Assembly: GCA_009392005.1 (NCBI GenBank)
Contig: VFHL01000010.1
Coordinates: forward strand, 37,932-101,931
DNA from: SAR202 cluster bacterium
Lineage (GTDB): Bacteria; Chloroflexota; Dehalococcoidia; UBA6926; VFHL01
Length of the DNA: 64,000 nucleotides
Direction of reading: 5' to 3'
Under the pieces are notes generated by a model, which did not search any database, was not told where the DNA came from, and saw nothing but the letters and a program-made list of their open reading frames with translations. This document shows positions 7,728 to 17,028 of the stretch, piece by piece. The translations under genes and the position numbers were made by a program. How positions within the stretch are numbered: position 1 is the stretch's first letter; every line of letters starts with the position of its first letter.

Positions 7728-8645
7728 ATGATATTGAATCGTTCTGAAAAAAGTCTAGATTTCCACCTTCTAAGTTTCGAGAAACATCTGGTCGGTGTAC
7801 GTAATGCTTCGCCAAGTACGGTGAGAGCATATATTGATGACCTCACTCCTTTTGTGCAGATGTTGAAAGACATCAAGATTGAGGCTTATGCTGAGGTGGA
7901 TCGGACTGTGGTCCGGAAATTTGCTCAAAAATTATATGACCACGGTTATAGTCGTTCAAGCATTGGGCGAAAGCTAAGTGCATTGCGTAGTTTCTATAAG
8001 TTTTTGGACTTGGAAGGAGTTTCCCCATCGGAACTCGTACGCAAGACTCCTTCTCCCAAACGTGGTCGGTACCTACCTGACTATCTTTCTATTGGTCAAA
8101 TGGAAAAATTGATTCATGCTCCAGACATAAAAACCCCCCTTGGTCAGAGAGACCGGGCTATTATTGAACTTTTTTACAGTTCAGGCATTCGGGTAAGCGA
8201 GTTAGCAGCATTGAAACTGGATGAAATCGATCTAGGGGTTAATGAATTACGGGTTTGGGGGAAAGGTCAAAAACAGAGGATTGCCTTATTTGGTGAGCGT
8301 TGCAATGAATCGCTGGGTTTGTATTTAGATAGTGGACGGATAGCTCTTTTAAAAGAGCAAAAATACGACTCAATTTTCTTGAATGCCAAAGGTAAACCAA
8401 TAACACCACGTGGCATCCAATATATTATGGCACAGTATGCTTTGCGGATCGGCTTGCCGAATATTCATCCTCATACCCTTCGGCATAGTTTCGCCACGCA
8501 TCTCCTAGATGGTGGAGCGGACCTAAGGGTTGTTCAGGAACTTTTAGGGCATACCCGACTGACAAGTACTGAAATATACACTCATGTTACCCAGGCCCAG
8601 ACGAAAGTTGTCTACAAGAAAGCGCATCCTGGGATGAATCGTTGA
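7728..8645 (+). CDS. xerC: Tyrosine recombinase, XerC/XerD type
   Basis: 305 residues, the normal length of chromosomal Xer proteins. An N-terminal SAM-like core-binding domain (about 10-100, with SPSTVRAYIDDL) precedes the catalytic domain. The full catalytic set is visible: Arg155 (SGIRVSELAAL), Lys179 (GKGQKQR), His249 and Arg252 (HPHTLRHSFATHLL), His275 (LLGHTRLTSTEIYTHV) and nucleophile Tyr284. The family resolves chromosome dimers at dif near the terminus. The housekeeping context after topA, with no adjacent att-like repeats, argues for a cellular Xer rather than a phage integrase. XerC versus XerD cannot be settled from sequence alone. No strong ribosome site is visible. Confidence 0.88.
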   Translation: MILNRSEKSLDFHLLSFEKHLVGVRNASPSTVRAYIDDLTPFVQMLKDIKIEAYAEVDRTVVRKFAQKLYDHGYSRSSIGRKLSALRSFYKFLDLEGVSPSELVRKTPSPKRGRYLPDYLSIGQMEKLIHAPDIKTPLGQRDRAIIELFYSSGIRVSELAALKLDEIDLGVNELRVWGKGQKQRIALFGERCNESLGLYLDSGRIALLKEQKYDSIFLNAKGKPITPRGIQYIMAQYALRIGLPNIHPHTLRHSFATHLLDGGADLRVVQELLGHTRLTSTEIYTHVTQAQTKVVYKKAHPGMNR

Positions 8646-8652
8646 TTCCTGT

Positions 8653-8669
8653 TCTTAAGCTTTTTAAGA
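8653..8669. terminator. Weak AT-rich hairpin between convergent genes
   Basis: TCTTAA-GCTTT-TTAAGA forms a 6-bp AT-only stem 8 bases after the recombinase stop, between convergent genes. It may serve as a bidirectional terminator, but the stem is weak. Confidence 0.3.
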
Positions 8670-8702
8670 TTGAATGGCTTCGCGTTTCGCTCAGAAATGA
8701 AT

Positions 8703-9524
8703 CTATTTATTCAGGTTGAAAGTTTCTTTCTTGCTCACGCGTCCTTCTTTGGATAGCTTGTCTAAATGATTTCTAACATTTCTAGCAGCACCATCACGTA
8801 ATCCTTTTTTCAAGTTCTTGGGATAGATATCTTTGACCATTTCTTCAACTGATTCGATCCCTTTGCCTAAAGAGCCGAGAACTTGGGATTCTCGTTGATT
8901 ACGGTGGTCAATGTATGTTTGGACTAGTCGGCCTGCACGGGGTTTATTGACCACGCCACCATGTGCTGGCGCAATAATTTCATGCCTGAACTTCTTTAAT
9001 AGTTCAAGCGATTTCATATACGCTCCCAAATCTTGCATTGTTGAGGATGACGAGCCAAGTATCGTGTCACCGGTAAAAAGAACGCGTTCTTTGGAAAGGT
9101 GGTAACAAACATGGTCGACTGCATGACCCGGTGTGAAAACGGCCCGCATTCGCACTCCCCCACCAGTCTCCAGCATTTCTCGCGAGCGGAGCGGTCTCAC
9201 AGCTTCTTTTGGTGCTAATTTTTGTAGGGTTTTCACAAGTTTTGGATGACAAAGGATTGGCGCTTGCATAGCGTCATACATTCGGTCGACACCACCATAG
9301 TGGTCAGCGTGACCATGCGTGATCGCGATTCCGGTAATTTTTGGGCTTCCAAGTTTTTCGTAATATTCTAGTATCGTTCGAGTCCATTCTCGATCTTGTG
9401 TGCCAGTGTCAATGAGGATCATTTCTTCTTTTGGATCACCTACGAAATAGTTGTTGCTGCCGCCAGGATGTGCGTCGGCGCCATCATCTATATGGCAGAC
9501 GTATACATGGGGTGTTAATTGCAT
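8703..9524 (-). CDS. Metallo-beta-lactamase-fold hydrolase (paralogue 1)
   Basis: 273 residues with an AAGGAGAG site before the ATG. The metal motif THGHADH is present, with later ligands in FTPGHAVDH, FTGDTILG and APAHGG. The C-terminal segment after about residue 215 (EEMVKDIYPKNLKKGL ... NHLDKL) looks like the winged helix found in LACTB2-like hydrolases. The start MQLTPHVYVCHI aligns with the second copy near 55.6 kb. The substrate is unknown; relatives include glyoxalase-II-like thioesterases and nucleases. It is transcribed away from aroQ. Confidence 0.85.
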   Translation of the reverse strand: MQLTPHVYVCHIDDGADAHPGGSNNYFVGDPKEEMILIDTGTQDREWTRTILEYYEKLGSPKITGIAITHGHADHYGGVDRMYDAMQAPILCHPKLVKTLQKLAPKEAVRPLRSREMLETGGGVRMRAVFTPGHAVDHVCYHLSKERVLFTGDTILGSSSSTMQDLGAYMKSLELLKKFRHEIIAPAHGGVVNKPRAGRLVQTYIDHRNQRESQVLGSLGKGIESVEEMVKDIYPKNLKKGLRDGAARNVRNHLDKLSKEGRVSKKETFNLNK

Positions 9525-9541
9525 GTTTCTCTCCTTCGCAT

Positions 9542-9547
9542 ATTATA
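9542..9547 (-). promoter_or_regulatory. Candidate -10 of the MBL-fold gene
   Basis: TATAAT on the minus strand, 17 bases before the start codon. The predicted transcript start near 9535 leaves a very short leader containing the ribosome site. No clear -35 is present. Confidence 0.4.
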
Positions 9548-9741
9548 GATGCCCGTTTCCGGATGTATTGTGCCTATACATACATTGAAATGCAACATTC
9601 GCCTTCTTGCTGGGGTCATTTAATACTCACGCATAGAAACAGAAGTCGTCAGAATATGGGTAATCACCGATGAGTTCAAATCTCCGAGAGAAGTTTACGG
9701 AATTATCATTTGGGTGTTATTTATGTAGCTGGCAAAGTAGC

Positions 9742-9750
9742 TGGTACAAT
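9742..9750 (+). promoter_or_regulatory. Candidate extended -10 of the aroQ operon
   Basis: TGGTACAAT, a TGn-extended -10, 29 bases before the aroQ ATG, with GGAGGAAG as the ribosome site in between. No -35 match. Confidence 0.45.
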
Positions 9751-9779
9751 TAGCAGGAACACTAGGATCGGAGGAAGAA

Positions 9780-10238
9780 ATGCATATCCTTGTGATGAAT
9801 GGCCCCAACCTAAATTTCCTAGGGAAAAGGGATCATCAAATATATGGGAATTTCACCTTAGAAATGTTGTGCGAGAAGATCGAGGCGCGAGCAATCGAAT
9901 TGAGCGTTACAGTAACGTTTCACCAAAGTAATGCTGAAGGTACCTTGATCGATTTCGTTCAAGAGAATGCTGCCAATTGTGATGGCATAATTGTTAATGC
10001 AGGTGCTTTGACACATTATGGGTATGCCCTTCGGGATGCTCTCGATGATGCTGGTGTACCAATTATTGAGGTGCATATCTCAAATATATATGCGCGAGAA
10101 GAGTGGCGGCATCGATCTGTAATTGCGTCAATCGCAAAAGGACAAATTACCGGCCTTGGGTGGAGAGGATATCTGCACGCTCTTGAAAACCTTGTTTTTG
10201 AGGAGAGCAATTTGGAATTGGGAGAAAATAAAATATGA
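9780..10238 (+). CDS. aroQ: Type II 3-dehydroquinate dehydratase
   Basis: 152 residues, the normal size of the dodecameric type II enzyme, which converts 3-dehydroquinate to 3-dehydroshikimate in the shikimate pathway. It starts with MHILVMNGPNLNFLG. The flexible lid carries Arg17 and the catalytic Tyr22 (GKRDHQIYG). The substrate loop NAGALTHYGYALRDAL, the catalytic-His loop EVHISNIYARE and the Arg of WRHRS are all present. The stop overlaps the next ATG by four bases, and a strong GGAGGAAG site precedes its own start. Confidence 0.95.
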   Translation: MHILVMNGPNLNFLGKRDHQIYGNFTLEMLCEKIEARAIELSVTVTFHQSNAEGTLIDFVQENAANCDGIIVNAGALTHYGYALRDALDDAGVPIIEVHISNIYAREEWRHRSVIASIAKGQITGLGWRGYLHALENLVFEESNLELGENKI

Positions 10239-11323
10239 CAAAAGAGCGCATTAATGCATTGCGATCCACCTTACGTGACAAGAAATTGGATGCATTCCTC
10301 ATTTCGCATCCCGAAAATCGTCGCTACTTGAGTGGTTTCACGGGATCTGCGGGATTCTTGTTCATTTCATTTGATAAGGCTATTCTAGCTACTGATTTTC
10401 GTTATACGGAGCAGGCAAATAGGCAATCGCCTGACTTTGAGATACTACAGATTACGGGCGCAATGACTTCCTGGCTTCCGGAAACACTGAAAACTCTAAA
10501 CTGCAAAAATATTGGATTTGAAGCGGAGGATCTCACAGTATCAGCTCACGAAAGGCTTCTTGAAACTGTTCGTGGAGCAGATAATGTCGAGGTTGATTTC
10601 ACCCCAACGCAAGGTTTTGTTGAGCCTCTCCGCAGCGTAAAAGAAGAGTCTGAAGTCAACGATTTGCAAGCTGCAATTGATGCCTCGGATGCTGCGATGA
10701 ATGCGATCACAGCTATTTTGAAACCAGGTATGACTGAAAAAGAAGTTGGGTGGAAGCTTGAACAAGCTATGCGTGATTTTGGGGCTGAGGGTCCTTCTTT
10801 TGAAACGATAGTTGCATCTGGACCGAACGCGGCTTTACCTCACCACAGACCGTCTGACCGAGATCTACGGATTGGTGAGCCCATTGTCATTGATATGGGA
10901 GCACTAGTGAATGGCTATTGTTCCGATCTAACACGTACCGTGATTCTTGGCGAGCCTGACAAGAAATTTACAGAAATATACGATATTGTTCACACAGCTC
11001 AATTGGCAGCAATAAATACTGTTGTTGAGGATATGACTGGCGGTGAGGTTGATGCACTTTCTAGAAATATCATTGAAGAAGCCGGTTATGGTGATCAATT
11101 TGGTCATTCACTTGGGCATGGAGTGGGACTGGCAGTTCACGAAGCGCCAAGGGTCGGTAAGGGTGTAGAAGATCACATAAAAAATGGAATGGTCTTTACT
11201 ATAGAGCCAGGTATTTATATTAGTGGTTGGGGTGGCGTTCGTATTGAAGACATTGTGATTTTGGAAGAGGGCAATGCTCGAGTACTGAGCCATGCAAATA
11301 AACGTGAGACATTAGGAGTATAA
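10235..11323 (+). CDS. pepQ: M24 family Xaa-Pro aminopeptidase/dipeptidase
   Basis: 362 residues. An N-terminal creatinase-like domain (to about 130, with HPENRRYLSGFTG) precedes a pita-bread metallopeptidase domain. Metal ligands are visible in IDMGALVNGYCSDLTRT (two Asp), GHGVGLAVHEAP (His), FTIEPGIYI (Glu) and GVRIEDIVI (Glu). The enzyme should cleave X-Pro bonds in the cytoplasm. It sits between aroQ and efp, overlapping aroQ and ending 4 bases before the efp start codon. This pepQ-efp pairing is common in bacteria and suits a function around proline-containing peptides. Aminopeptidase P and prolidase cannot be told apart with confidence. Confidence 0.9.
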   Translation: MTKERINALRSTLRDKKLDAFLISHPENRRYLSGFTGSAGFLFISFDKAILATDFRYTEQANRQSPDFEILQITGAMTSWLPETLKTLNCKNIGFEAEDLTVSAHERLLETVRGADNVEVDFTPTQGFVEPLRSVKEESEVNDLQAAIDASDAAMNAITAILKPGMTEKEVGWKLEQAMRDFGAEGPSFETIVASGPNAALPHHRPSDRDLRIGEPIVIDMGALVNGYCSDLTRTVILGEPDKKFTEIYDIVHTAQLAAINTVVEDMTGGEVDALSRNIIEEAGYGDQFGHSLGHGVGLAVHEAPRVGKGVEDHIKNGMVFTIEPGIYISGWGGVRIEDIVILEEGNARVLSHANKRETLGV

Positions 11324-11327
11324 GCTC

Positions 11328-11891
11328 GTGATTGAAAGTGGAGATTTACGGCGAGGCATTACGATTCAACTTGAAGGAACGATTTACCAAGTTCTGGATT
11401 GGAAGCATATAAAAATGGGCCGAGGCTCAGCTCAAGTCCGTATGAAATTAAGGGACATTGTGGATGGGCATACGATAGAACGAACCTTCCAATCGGGAGA
11501 GCGCTTCCCTCGCGCTGTTTTGGAGAGACAAGAAGTTCAATATCTTTACAACGAGGGTGATTTATACCACTTCATGAACACTGAAACTTATGATCAAATG
11601 ACGATTGATCGAGATAAGATAGAAGAAGCATTGCCATATCTAGTTGATGGTATGAGTTTGAGTTTAATTTTTTATGAGTCTGATCCCGTTGGGGTTGAAT
11701 TACCAACAACGGTTGAGTTAACCATTGTAGAGGCGCCGCCATCATTCCGTGGAGATACTGCTGCTGGCAATACGAAGCCCGTTGTATTGGAAACAGGTAT
11801 CACCATTCAAGTGCCATACTTTCTTGAGGCTGGTGAGCGCGTCGTAGTGGATACTCGTTCAGGGGAATACGCTGGGCGCTCGCAAAGTTGA
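11328..11891 (+). CDS. efp: Translation elongation factor P
   Basis: 187 residues in three beta-barrel domains. It binds stalled ribosomes and helps form consecutive proline peptide bonds. The start is GTG, with AGGAG 9 bases upstream. The loop that inserts into the peptidyl-transferase centre reads KMGRGSAQVRMKL, so the tip residue is Arg32 rather than Lys and the usual Pro before GR is Met. In families with an Arg tip, EarP rhamnosylates it; no EarP is visible in this window. The C-terminal OB domain has FLEAGERVVVDTRSGEYAGR, matching the conserved signature. Confidence 0.95.
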   Translation: MIESGDLRRGITIQLEGTIYQVLDWKHIKMGRGSAQVRMKLRDIVDGHTIERTFQSGERFPRAVLERQEVQYLYNEGDLYHFMNTETYDQMTIDRDKIEEALPYLVDGMSLSLIFYESDPVGVELPTTVELTIVEAPPSFRGDTAAGNTKPVVLETGITIQVPYFLEAGERVVVDTRSGEYAGRSQS

Positions 11892-11942
11892 GCGAAGTGA
11901 AATTTCAGCAGATGTTTTATTCGTAATGGTTACTCTCTCGTG

Positions 11943-12659
11943 ATGATGGAACCAAATAACGCTCGACACGAGCACCCTTCATACAAGGCTGATTTTCACA
12001 TCCATACAAGCTATTCTCCCGATTCTTTCATGAGTCCACGTGCTCTTGTAGAAGCTGCCGTTAGGTCCGGAATGAGCTGCCTGGCTATAACGGATCACAA
12101 CACGATACGTGGCGCGCTAGAAGTGCAATCAATTGCACCATTTTATGTGATCATTGGAGAAGAAATTAGCTCAGCAGATGGTGAAATCATCGGTCTATTC
12201 TTGAAGGAAGAAATTCCGAGAGGATTGTCAGCTCGCGAAACGATCGGTGAGATAAAAAAGCAAGAAGGCATTGTTCAGATTCCCCACCCGTTTGATAGGT
12301 TCCGGAACAAAAGGATACAACGCAAACCTTTAGAGAGTGTGTTACCTGAAGTTGACATTGTCGAAGCGTTTAATGCTCGAACGACATTACGTCGAGATAT
12401 ATTGAAATCCACTGAATTTGTCCAAAATAATCGTAATGAATTCAATATAATTCCCACAGCAGTCACGGATTCTCATACTGCATATGAGATTGGCAGAACT
12501 TGGGTTGAGCTGCCAATGTTTACGGGTCGAGAGGACTTTTTGGAGGCACTTAGCCATGGTCGTTTGGTCGGGAATCTCGTAACGCCGTTGGTTCATATTG
12601 CGACACGTTTTACGAAGCTAACAAAGCGATTTATTCAGCCAATACCTAAGTCACGTTAA
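11943..12659 (+). CDS. PHP-domain phosphoesterase
   Basis: About 238 residues. The polymerase-and-histidinol-phosphatase metal motifs are present: DFHIHTSYSPDS (HxH), LAITDHNTIRGA (DHN), GEEISSADGEI, PHPFDRF and a terminal TDSHTAYEIG. The family hydrolyses phosphate esters or nucleotides; the substrate is not predictable. GTG at 11940 and ATGs at 11943 and 11946 are all possible starts, with no ribosome site. A TACTCT -10-like hexamer at 11931-11936 would place transcription almost at the ATG, as in a leaderless message. Confidence 0.8.
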   Translation: MMEPNNARHEHPSYKADFHIHTSYSPDSFMSPRALVEAAVRSGMSCLAITDHNTIRGALEVQSIAPFYVIIGEEISSADGEIIGLFLKEEIPRGLSARETIGEIKKQEGIVQIPHPFDRFRNKRIQRKPLESVLPEVDIVEAFNARTTLRRDILKSTEFVQNNRNEFNIIPTAVTDSHTAYEIGRTWVELPMFTGREDFLEALSHGRLVGNLVTPLVHIATRFTKLTKRFIQPIPKSR

Positions 12660-12695
12660 TGCATATTGTCGTGTGTGCCGATTGCGATTAAATGC

Positions 12696-12704
12696 TGGTA
12701 TTCT
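12696..12704 (+). promoter_or_regulatory. Candidate extended -10 of the formyltransferase gene
   Basis: TGGTATTCT ends 9 bases before the ATG at 12714, so the predicted transcript begins at or within a few bases of the start codon. No ribosome site is visible, which is consistent with leaderless initiation. Confidence 0.4.
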
Positions 12705-12713
12705 ATGACCGTC

Positions 12714-13535
12714 ATGAAAGCAACGAATATTTTTACATTTGGCGTATTTTCTACTGGGCGTGGCAACAGTTCAAAAACGCTGTTAACAGCTGCTCTTGAA
12801 GGAACGCGAAGTAATTATATTCCTGCCGCGGTTTCCTTTGTCTTTTGTAATCGGGAAAAAGGAGAGCATGATGGTACCGATGAGTTTCTTGAAATGGTGG
12901 AGTCGTACAAAATCCCCTTAATAACCCTGTCATTTCGCAAATTCAGATCCGAATTTCGAAAAAGGTACCCTCAATCTGGTGAGGATTGGCGTATTGAGTA
13001 CGATCGTGAAATCCTGCGAAAAATAGAAAAATTTCAGGTTGACGCTATTGCACTAGCGGGATATATGTTGATCTTTAGCAAAGGTGGTGGCATTCCTGAC
13101 ACATATAATACAGTTAATCTGCATCCCTCTCGGCCTGGTGGCCCAGTAGGGACTTGGCAAGAAGTTATATGGCAGCTTATTGACGATCGGGCTATGAATA
13201 GTGGAGTGATGATACATTTGACTACCGATGAGCTAGATCGGGGTCCGGTCCTAACCCATTGCGTGTTTTCTTTGCGCGGACTTGCATTGGATGATGCGTG
13301 GCATGCTGTCGGTGATCGTACCAGCAACCAAGTCAAGAACGATGAAGGAGAAAAGAATTCGTTGTTCAAGATTATTCGTGAAGAGCATGTGAAAAGGGAA
13401 AGCTTGCTTTTTGTTGAAACACTTAGGTCGTTGGCAATGGGTTTAATCAAAGTTGATGGTCTATCTGTAAAGAATATGCACAATGAAGATATCGATGGAC
13501 ATGATCTGACTGCGGAAATAGAAGCACATCTATAG
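12714..13535 (+). CDS. PurN-like formyltransferase family protein
   Basis: 273 residues from the ATG at 12714; upstream in-frame codons have no support. The fold markers are AGYMLIFS, VNLHPSRPGG (catalytic-type Asn and His) and TTDELDRGPV (catalytic Asp), as in glycinamide ribonucleotide formyltransferase. It is about 70 residues longer than standard PurN. The loop after HPS lacks the usual LLP(A)F(P/K)G, and the N-terminal phosphate loop reads STGRGNSSK. It may therefore use a different acceptor from GAR. No other purine genes lie nearby. The formyltransferase family is well supported; the substrate is not. Confidence 0.75.
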   Translation: MKATNIFTFGVFSTGRGNSSKTLLTAALEGTRSNYIPAAVSFVFCNREKGEHDGTDEFLEMVESYKIPLITLSFRKFRSEFRKRYPQSGEDWRIEYDREILRKIEKFQVDAIALAGYMLIFSKGGGIPDTYNTVNLHPSRPGGPVGTWQEVIWQLIDDRAMNSGVMIHLTTDELDRGPVLTHCVFSLRGLALDDAWHAVGDRTSNQVKNDEGEKNSLFKIIREEHVKRESLLFVETLRSLAMGLIKVDGLSVKNMHNEDIDGHDLTAEIEAHL

Positions 13536-13602
13536 AGATGTTTACTTCCTGAGCAGAAAATCAGATGAGCTTTGTTTAAACTAGTAGAGCTCTAGTCCGC
13601 TG

Positions 13603-14892
13603 TTACGCGCTTTTTTCGGGTTGAGGGAATGAGATTGGTTGCTCTGCTGAATTTAGCAGGAGCGGTTTAGCGGTTCCTCTGAGCGTTTCTCCAGTGATGA
13701 TGCACTTCGCAACGCCAGATATCGATGGAATCTCATACATAGCATCAAGTAACGTTTCTTCTACGATCGTCCTTAATCCGCGTGCACCGGTTTTTTTCTT
13801 CATTGCTTCTTCAGCGGCTACTTGCAGTGCTTCAGAAGTGAAGACTAGTTCAGTTTCATCTAGCATGAAAAGGTGCTCATATTGCTTCACTAATGCATTT
13901 TTGGGTTCGGTTAGGATTCTGACTAATGCATACTCGTCAAGTGCATCTAGGCTAACCAACAACGGTAATCGCCCAACAAATTCGGGGATCAACCCATATT
14001 CTAAAAGATCGTCGTGATTTATATGTTGTAGGACAGCTGATTTTTCATCTTGGGATCCTTGTGTTTCTAGGATTGTTCGAAAGCCAATCGTTTGTTGATC
14101 TTTCATGATCCTATTTTTAGTGGCGTCTTCCAATCCTTCAAACGCCCCACCACAGATAAAGAGGATATTTGAGGTGTCAATTTGGACGAACTCTTGGTGT
14201 GGGTGCTTCCTGCCACCCTGTGGTGGCACGTTAGCGATTGACCCCTCGATGATTTTTAGTAAGGCTTGTTGGACTCCTTCGCCTGAGACATCTCTTGTGA
14301 TTGACGGGTTTGCACTCTTCCGCCCGATTTTATCAATTTCATCGATGTAAATAATTCCTCGTTCAGCTCTCCCTACGTCGAAATCGGCGGCTTGCAGTAA
14401 ATGCAGTAGGATATTTTCTACGTCTTCTCCCACGTATCCTGCCTCTGTTAGAGATGTCGCATCTGCTATTGTGAATGGTACGTCCAATATTTTGGCTAAT
14501 GTTTGAGCAAGCAAAGTCTTTCCTGAACCAGTCGGACCCACGAAAAGTACATTTGTTTTCTCTAACTCCACGGAATCTACATCGTGCTTTTGCATCCTCT
14601 TGTAGTGATTGTAAACAGCGACACTTAATACACGGCGTGCCCGTTCTTGCCCAATAACGTACGTTCCAAGGGTTTCGAAAATTTCTTGCGGAGTTTTAGG
14701 TGTTGGGTATTTTTCCTCAGGCGGGACTTGTCCTTGCTCCATCTCTTCCGTCATGATCCGTTGGCATGTGATTACGCATTCGTCACAAATGAATACCCCT
14801 TCAGGTCCAGCAATCAGTCGCTGTACCTGTTCTTGACCTTTATAACAAAAGGAACACTGGTAGTTTGATCTCGAACCTGAATCAGATGTCAT
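13603..14892 (-). CDS. clpX: ATP-dependent Clp protease, ATPase subunit ClpX
   Basis: 429 residues. An N-terminal zinc-binding domain has Cys13, Cys16, Cys36 and Cys39 (CSFC ... CDEC). An AAA+ module carries Walker A GPTGSGKT and Walker [12 protein letters not shown], then the pore and sensor regions and the C-terminal domain ([16 protein letters not shown]). It unfolds tagged proteins and feeds them to ClpP. A GAGG site lies 6 bases before the ATG. It is the last gene of tig-clpP-clpX, 30 bases after clpP. Confidence 0.97.
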   Translation of the reverse strand: MTSDSGSRSNYQCSFCYKGQEQVQRLIAGPEGVFICDECVITCQRIMTEEMEQGQVPPEEKYPTPKTPQEIFETLGTYVIGQERARRVLSVAVYNHYKRMQKHDVDSVELEKTNVLFVGPTGSGKTLLAQTLAKILDVPFTIADATSLTEAGYVGEDVENILLHLLQAADFDVGRAERGIIYIDEIDKIGRKSANPSITRDVSGEGVQQALLKIIEGSIANVPPQGGRKHPHQEFVQIDTSNILFICGGAFEGLEDATKNRIMKDQQTIGFRTILETQGSQDEKSAVLQHINHDDLLEYGLIPEFVGRLPLLVSLDALDEYALVRILTEPKNALVKQYEHLFMLDETELVFTSEALQVAAEEAMKKKTGARGLRTIVEETLLDAMYEIPSISGVAKCIITGETLRGTAKPLLLNSAEQPISFPQPEKSA

Positions 14893-14922
14893 ATGATCCT
14901 CGTATGGAACGTGCCGATTCTG

Positions 14923-15537
14923 TTATTCCTCTTCCTCGGCGCTGCCAAGCATGTCATCTACTAATCCGTACTCTTTTGCCTCTTCAGCAGGTAGGTAGAA
15001 ATCCCTGTCCATATCCCGGGTTACTGTTTCAAGGGGTTGCCCTGTATGTTTAACAATAATCCCACGAATCTTCTCCTGCATCCGCAGAATTTCGCGTGCC
15101 GCGATCTCTATGTCAGATGCTTGGCCTTGTGCTCCACCCATCGCCTGGTGCATATGTACAGTTGCGTTCGGTAGAGCATATCGCTTACCAGCTGCCCCCG
15201 CGCAGAGCAGTACCGTTGCCATGCTAGCCGTCATTCCAACCGCAATAGTGGATACATCACTTCGTATCAGTTGCATTGTGTCATAGATGGCCAAACCAGC
15301 ATTAATGACACCTCCAGGACTATTGATGTACAAATTAATTTCTTTGTCGGGGTCTTCCCGATCTAGGTAGAGTAGTTGCGCTACGATCAGGTTAGCGACT
15401 TGGTCATTGATGGGAGTACCAAGGAAAATAATCCGTTCCTTGAGTAGGAGTGAGTAGATGTCAAAAGCTCGCTCACCACGGGCACCACTCTCGATTACCA
15501 TTGGAATCATGCTGCTGGGATTTGTAATTTCAGACAA
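14923..15537 (-). CDS. clpP: ATP-dependent Clp protease proteolytic subunit
   Basis: 204 residues. The serine protease triad is Ser105 (GMTASMAT), His130 (HMHQAMGG) and Asp179 ([10 protein letters not shown]). The start is TTG, with GGAGG 9 bases upstream; no in-frame ATG in a better context exists before residue 10. It assembles as a tetradecameric chamber with ClpX, encoded next. A second clpP copy is not seen in the window. Confidence 0.96.
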   Translation of the reverse strand: MSEITNPSSMIPMVIESGARGERAFDIYSLLLKERIIFLGTPINDQVANLIVAQLLYLDREDPDKEINLYINSPGGVINAGLAIYDTMQLIRSDVSTIAVGMTASMATVLLCAGAAGKRYALPNATVHMHQAMGGAQGQASDIEIAAREILRMQEKIRGIIVKHTGQPLETVTRDMDRDFYLPAEEAKEYGLVDDMLGSAEEEE

Positions 15538-15567
15538 GTTTGTTGACCTCCATATTTTCTTGTAAAT

Positions 15568-17028
15568 TTATTTGTCAGTCGTTTCAGAGTCTTCAGTGGG
15601 AGAATTAGTATCTTCCCCCTCCTTTGTATTATCCGCTTTGGTAGTTCCATCTCGCGCAATTGTGACTAGTGAGTCCATTGCTTTTCTCTGTTTGACACTT
15701 CTTTGGACCGATGTACGGGCTTCTTCAGATTCAATTAATTGTTTCATCTGTTCTTGTTGCTCTGGTGTGGCATTTTCATCCAGACCAGTTACGCGTTCTA
15801 GTTCAGTTTGTATTTCATCTTCTGTCGCCTCAATGGATTCTTCTTCTATCACTTGGCCAAGTATAAGTGAATTTGTGACGCGACTCTCTGCGTCCGGCCT
15901 CATTTGTTCAACCATATCTTCGATCGTAGTTCCACTCATTGATAAATAACTCTCAAGCTCCATACCCATAGATCTAAGTCTCTCTGCTTGCGTTCTCAAC
16001 AGGTGTTCGATTTCTTGATTCACCATGATCGGTGCAAATTCCAGCGTCGCCCCTTCGATGACCTGCTTCAACACCTCGGTTTCGTAGTTCTGCTTGACCT
16101 CTTCTTCTTTACGTGATGACAGATCTTCCGTGACGCTTAATTTCAAGGCGTCAAATGACTCATACCCCTCTCCGATGCCTTTTGCCCACTCATCATCCAT
16201 AGGTGCAAGGTCCTGCCCTTTAATTTCCTTCAGGGTGACTTTATACCGTGTCTCTTTACCGGCGAGATCTTCAATCGAGTGGTCTTTAGGAATAGCGATA
16301 TTGAATTCTCGTTCTTCATTCTGTGACATGCCAATAATTGCGTCCGAGAAACCAGGTGCAGGGAACTCGGATTCTGGACGAGGGTAGTATGTCCAGTCAT
16401 CTTCATTCATAAACTGCCGCTCGTCAGTGGTATTGTCAGTTTTATCTTCATCCGAATCTGCGGGAATATCTTCATTGGATATTGTGTTCTCGTCTGGTTC
16501 CAGTGGTGGTAAACCTGTTCCCCATGCTTCAAGCTTTAGGGTGACCATGTCGCCCATTTCGATTGCGCGGTCTACGGGTTCCCAAGGAGTACCGTCACGT
16601 TGCATGTTTTCCAAAACTTCCGTGATTTCATCTTCTGTGACGTTTGATTCTTCCCATGCGACACGGACCGATTGGTAATCACCAAGATCAACGGTTGGTT
16701 TCAAAGGGACAGTCGCTTTGACAATCAAAGGGGCTTCCTGCTCAATTTCAACTGTTGGTTGCCCTACTGCTTCAATCCCCTCCGATTGAATTGCTTTCGC
16801 TGTAAATTCGGGCACAAGGGTTTCTAACGCTTCTTCCACCAATGCTCCAGGTTTCAGAACTTGTTCTAATACGCGGCGTGGCGCTTTTCCTTTGCGAAAA
16901 CCGGGTACGTTTGCCTGTTGGACTATTTTTTTGTAGGCACGATTCTTGTGTACCTCAAATTCATCATCATCAACTTCTATGTTCAAGACTATTTGACTGT
17001 CCGGAATTCGTTCTGTGCTAACTTTCAC
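15568..17028 (-). CDS. tig: Trigger factor
   Basis: 486 residues. The ribosome-binding N-domain has the signature PGFRKGKAPRRVLEQ. An FKBP-type PPIase domain (about 155-270) and a helical C-terminal chaperone domain with QRKAMDSL follow. The PPIase domain contains an acidic Asp/Glu/Asn-rich insertion of about 45 residues (about 183-228) that is not usual, and the tail is also acidic. The start is GTG behind a GGAG site. It is the first gene of the tig-clpP-clpX operon and should chaperone nascent chains at the exit tunnel. The promoter carries a CIRCE operator. Confidence 0.95.
   Translation of the reverse strand: MKVSTERIPDSQIVLNIEVDDDEFEVHKNRAYKKIVQQANVPGFRKGKAPRRVLEQVLKPGALVEEALETLVPEFTAKAIQSEGIEAVGQPTVEIEQEAPLIVKATVPLKPTVDLGDYQSVRVAWEESNVTEDEITEVLENMQRDGTPWEPVDRAIEMGDMVTLKLEAWGTGLPPLEPDENTISNEDIPADSDEDKTDNTTDERQFMNEDDWTYYPRPESEFPAPGFSDAIIGMSQNEEREFNIAIPKDHSIEDLAGKETRYKVTLKEIKGQDLAPMDDEWAKGIGEGYESFDALKLSVTEDLSSRKEEEVKQNYETEVLKQVIEGATLEFAPIMVNQEIEHLLRTQAERLRSMGMELESYLSMSGTTIEDMVEQMRPDAESRVTNSLILGQVIEEESIEATEDEIQTELERVTGLDENATPEQQEQMKQLIESEEARTSVQRSVKQRKAMDSLVTIARDGTTKADNTKEGEDTNSPTEDSETTDK

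Noticed and set aside
7728..8645. Tyrosine recombinase as mark of an integrated element
   Set aside because: All features fit a chromosomal XerC/D; no direct repeats, tRNA junction or phage genes adjoin it, and the neighbours are housekeeping genes.
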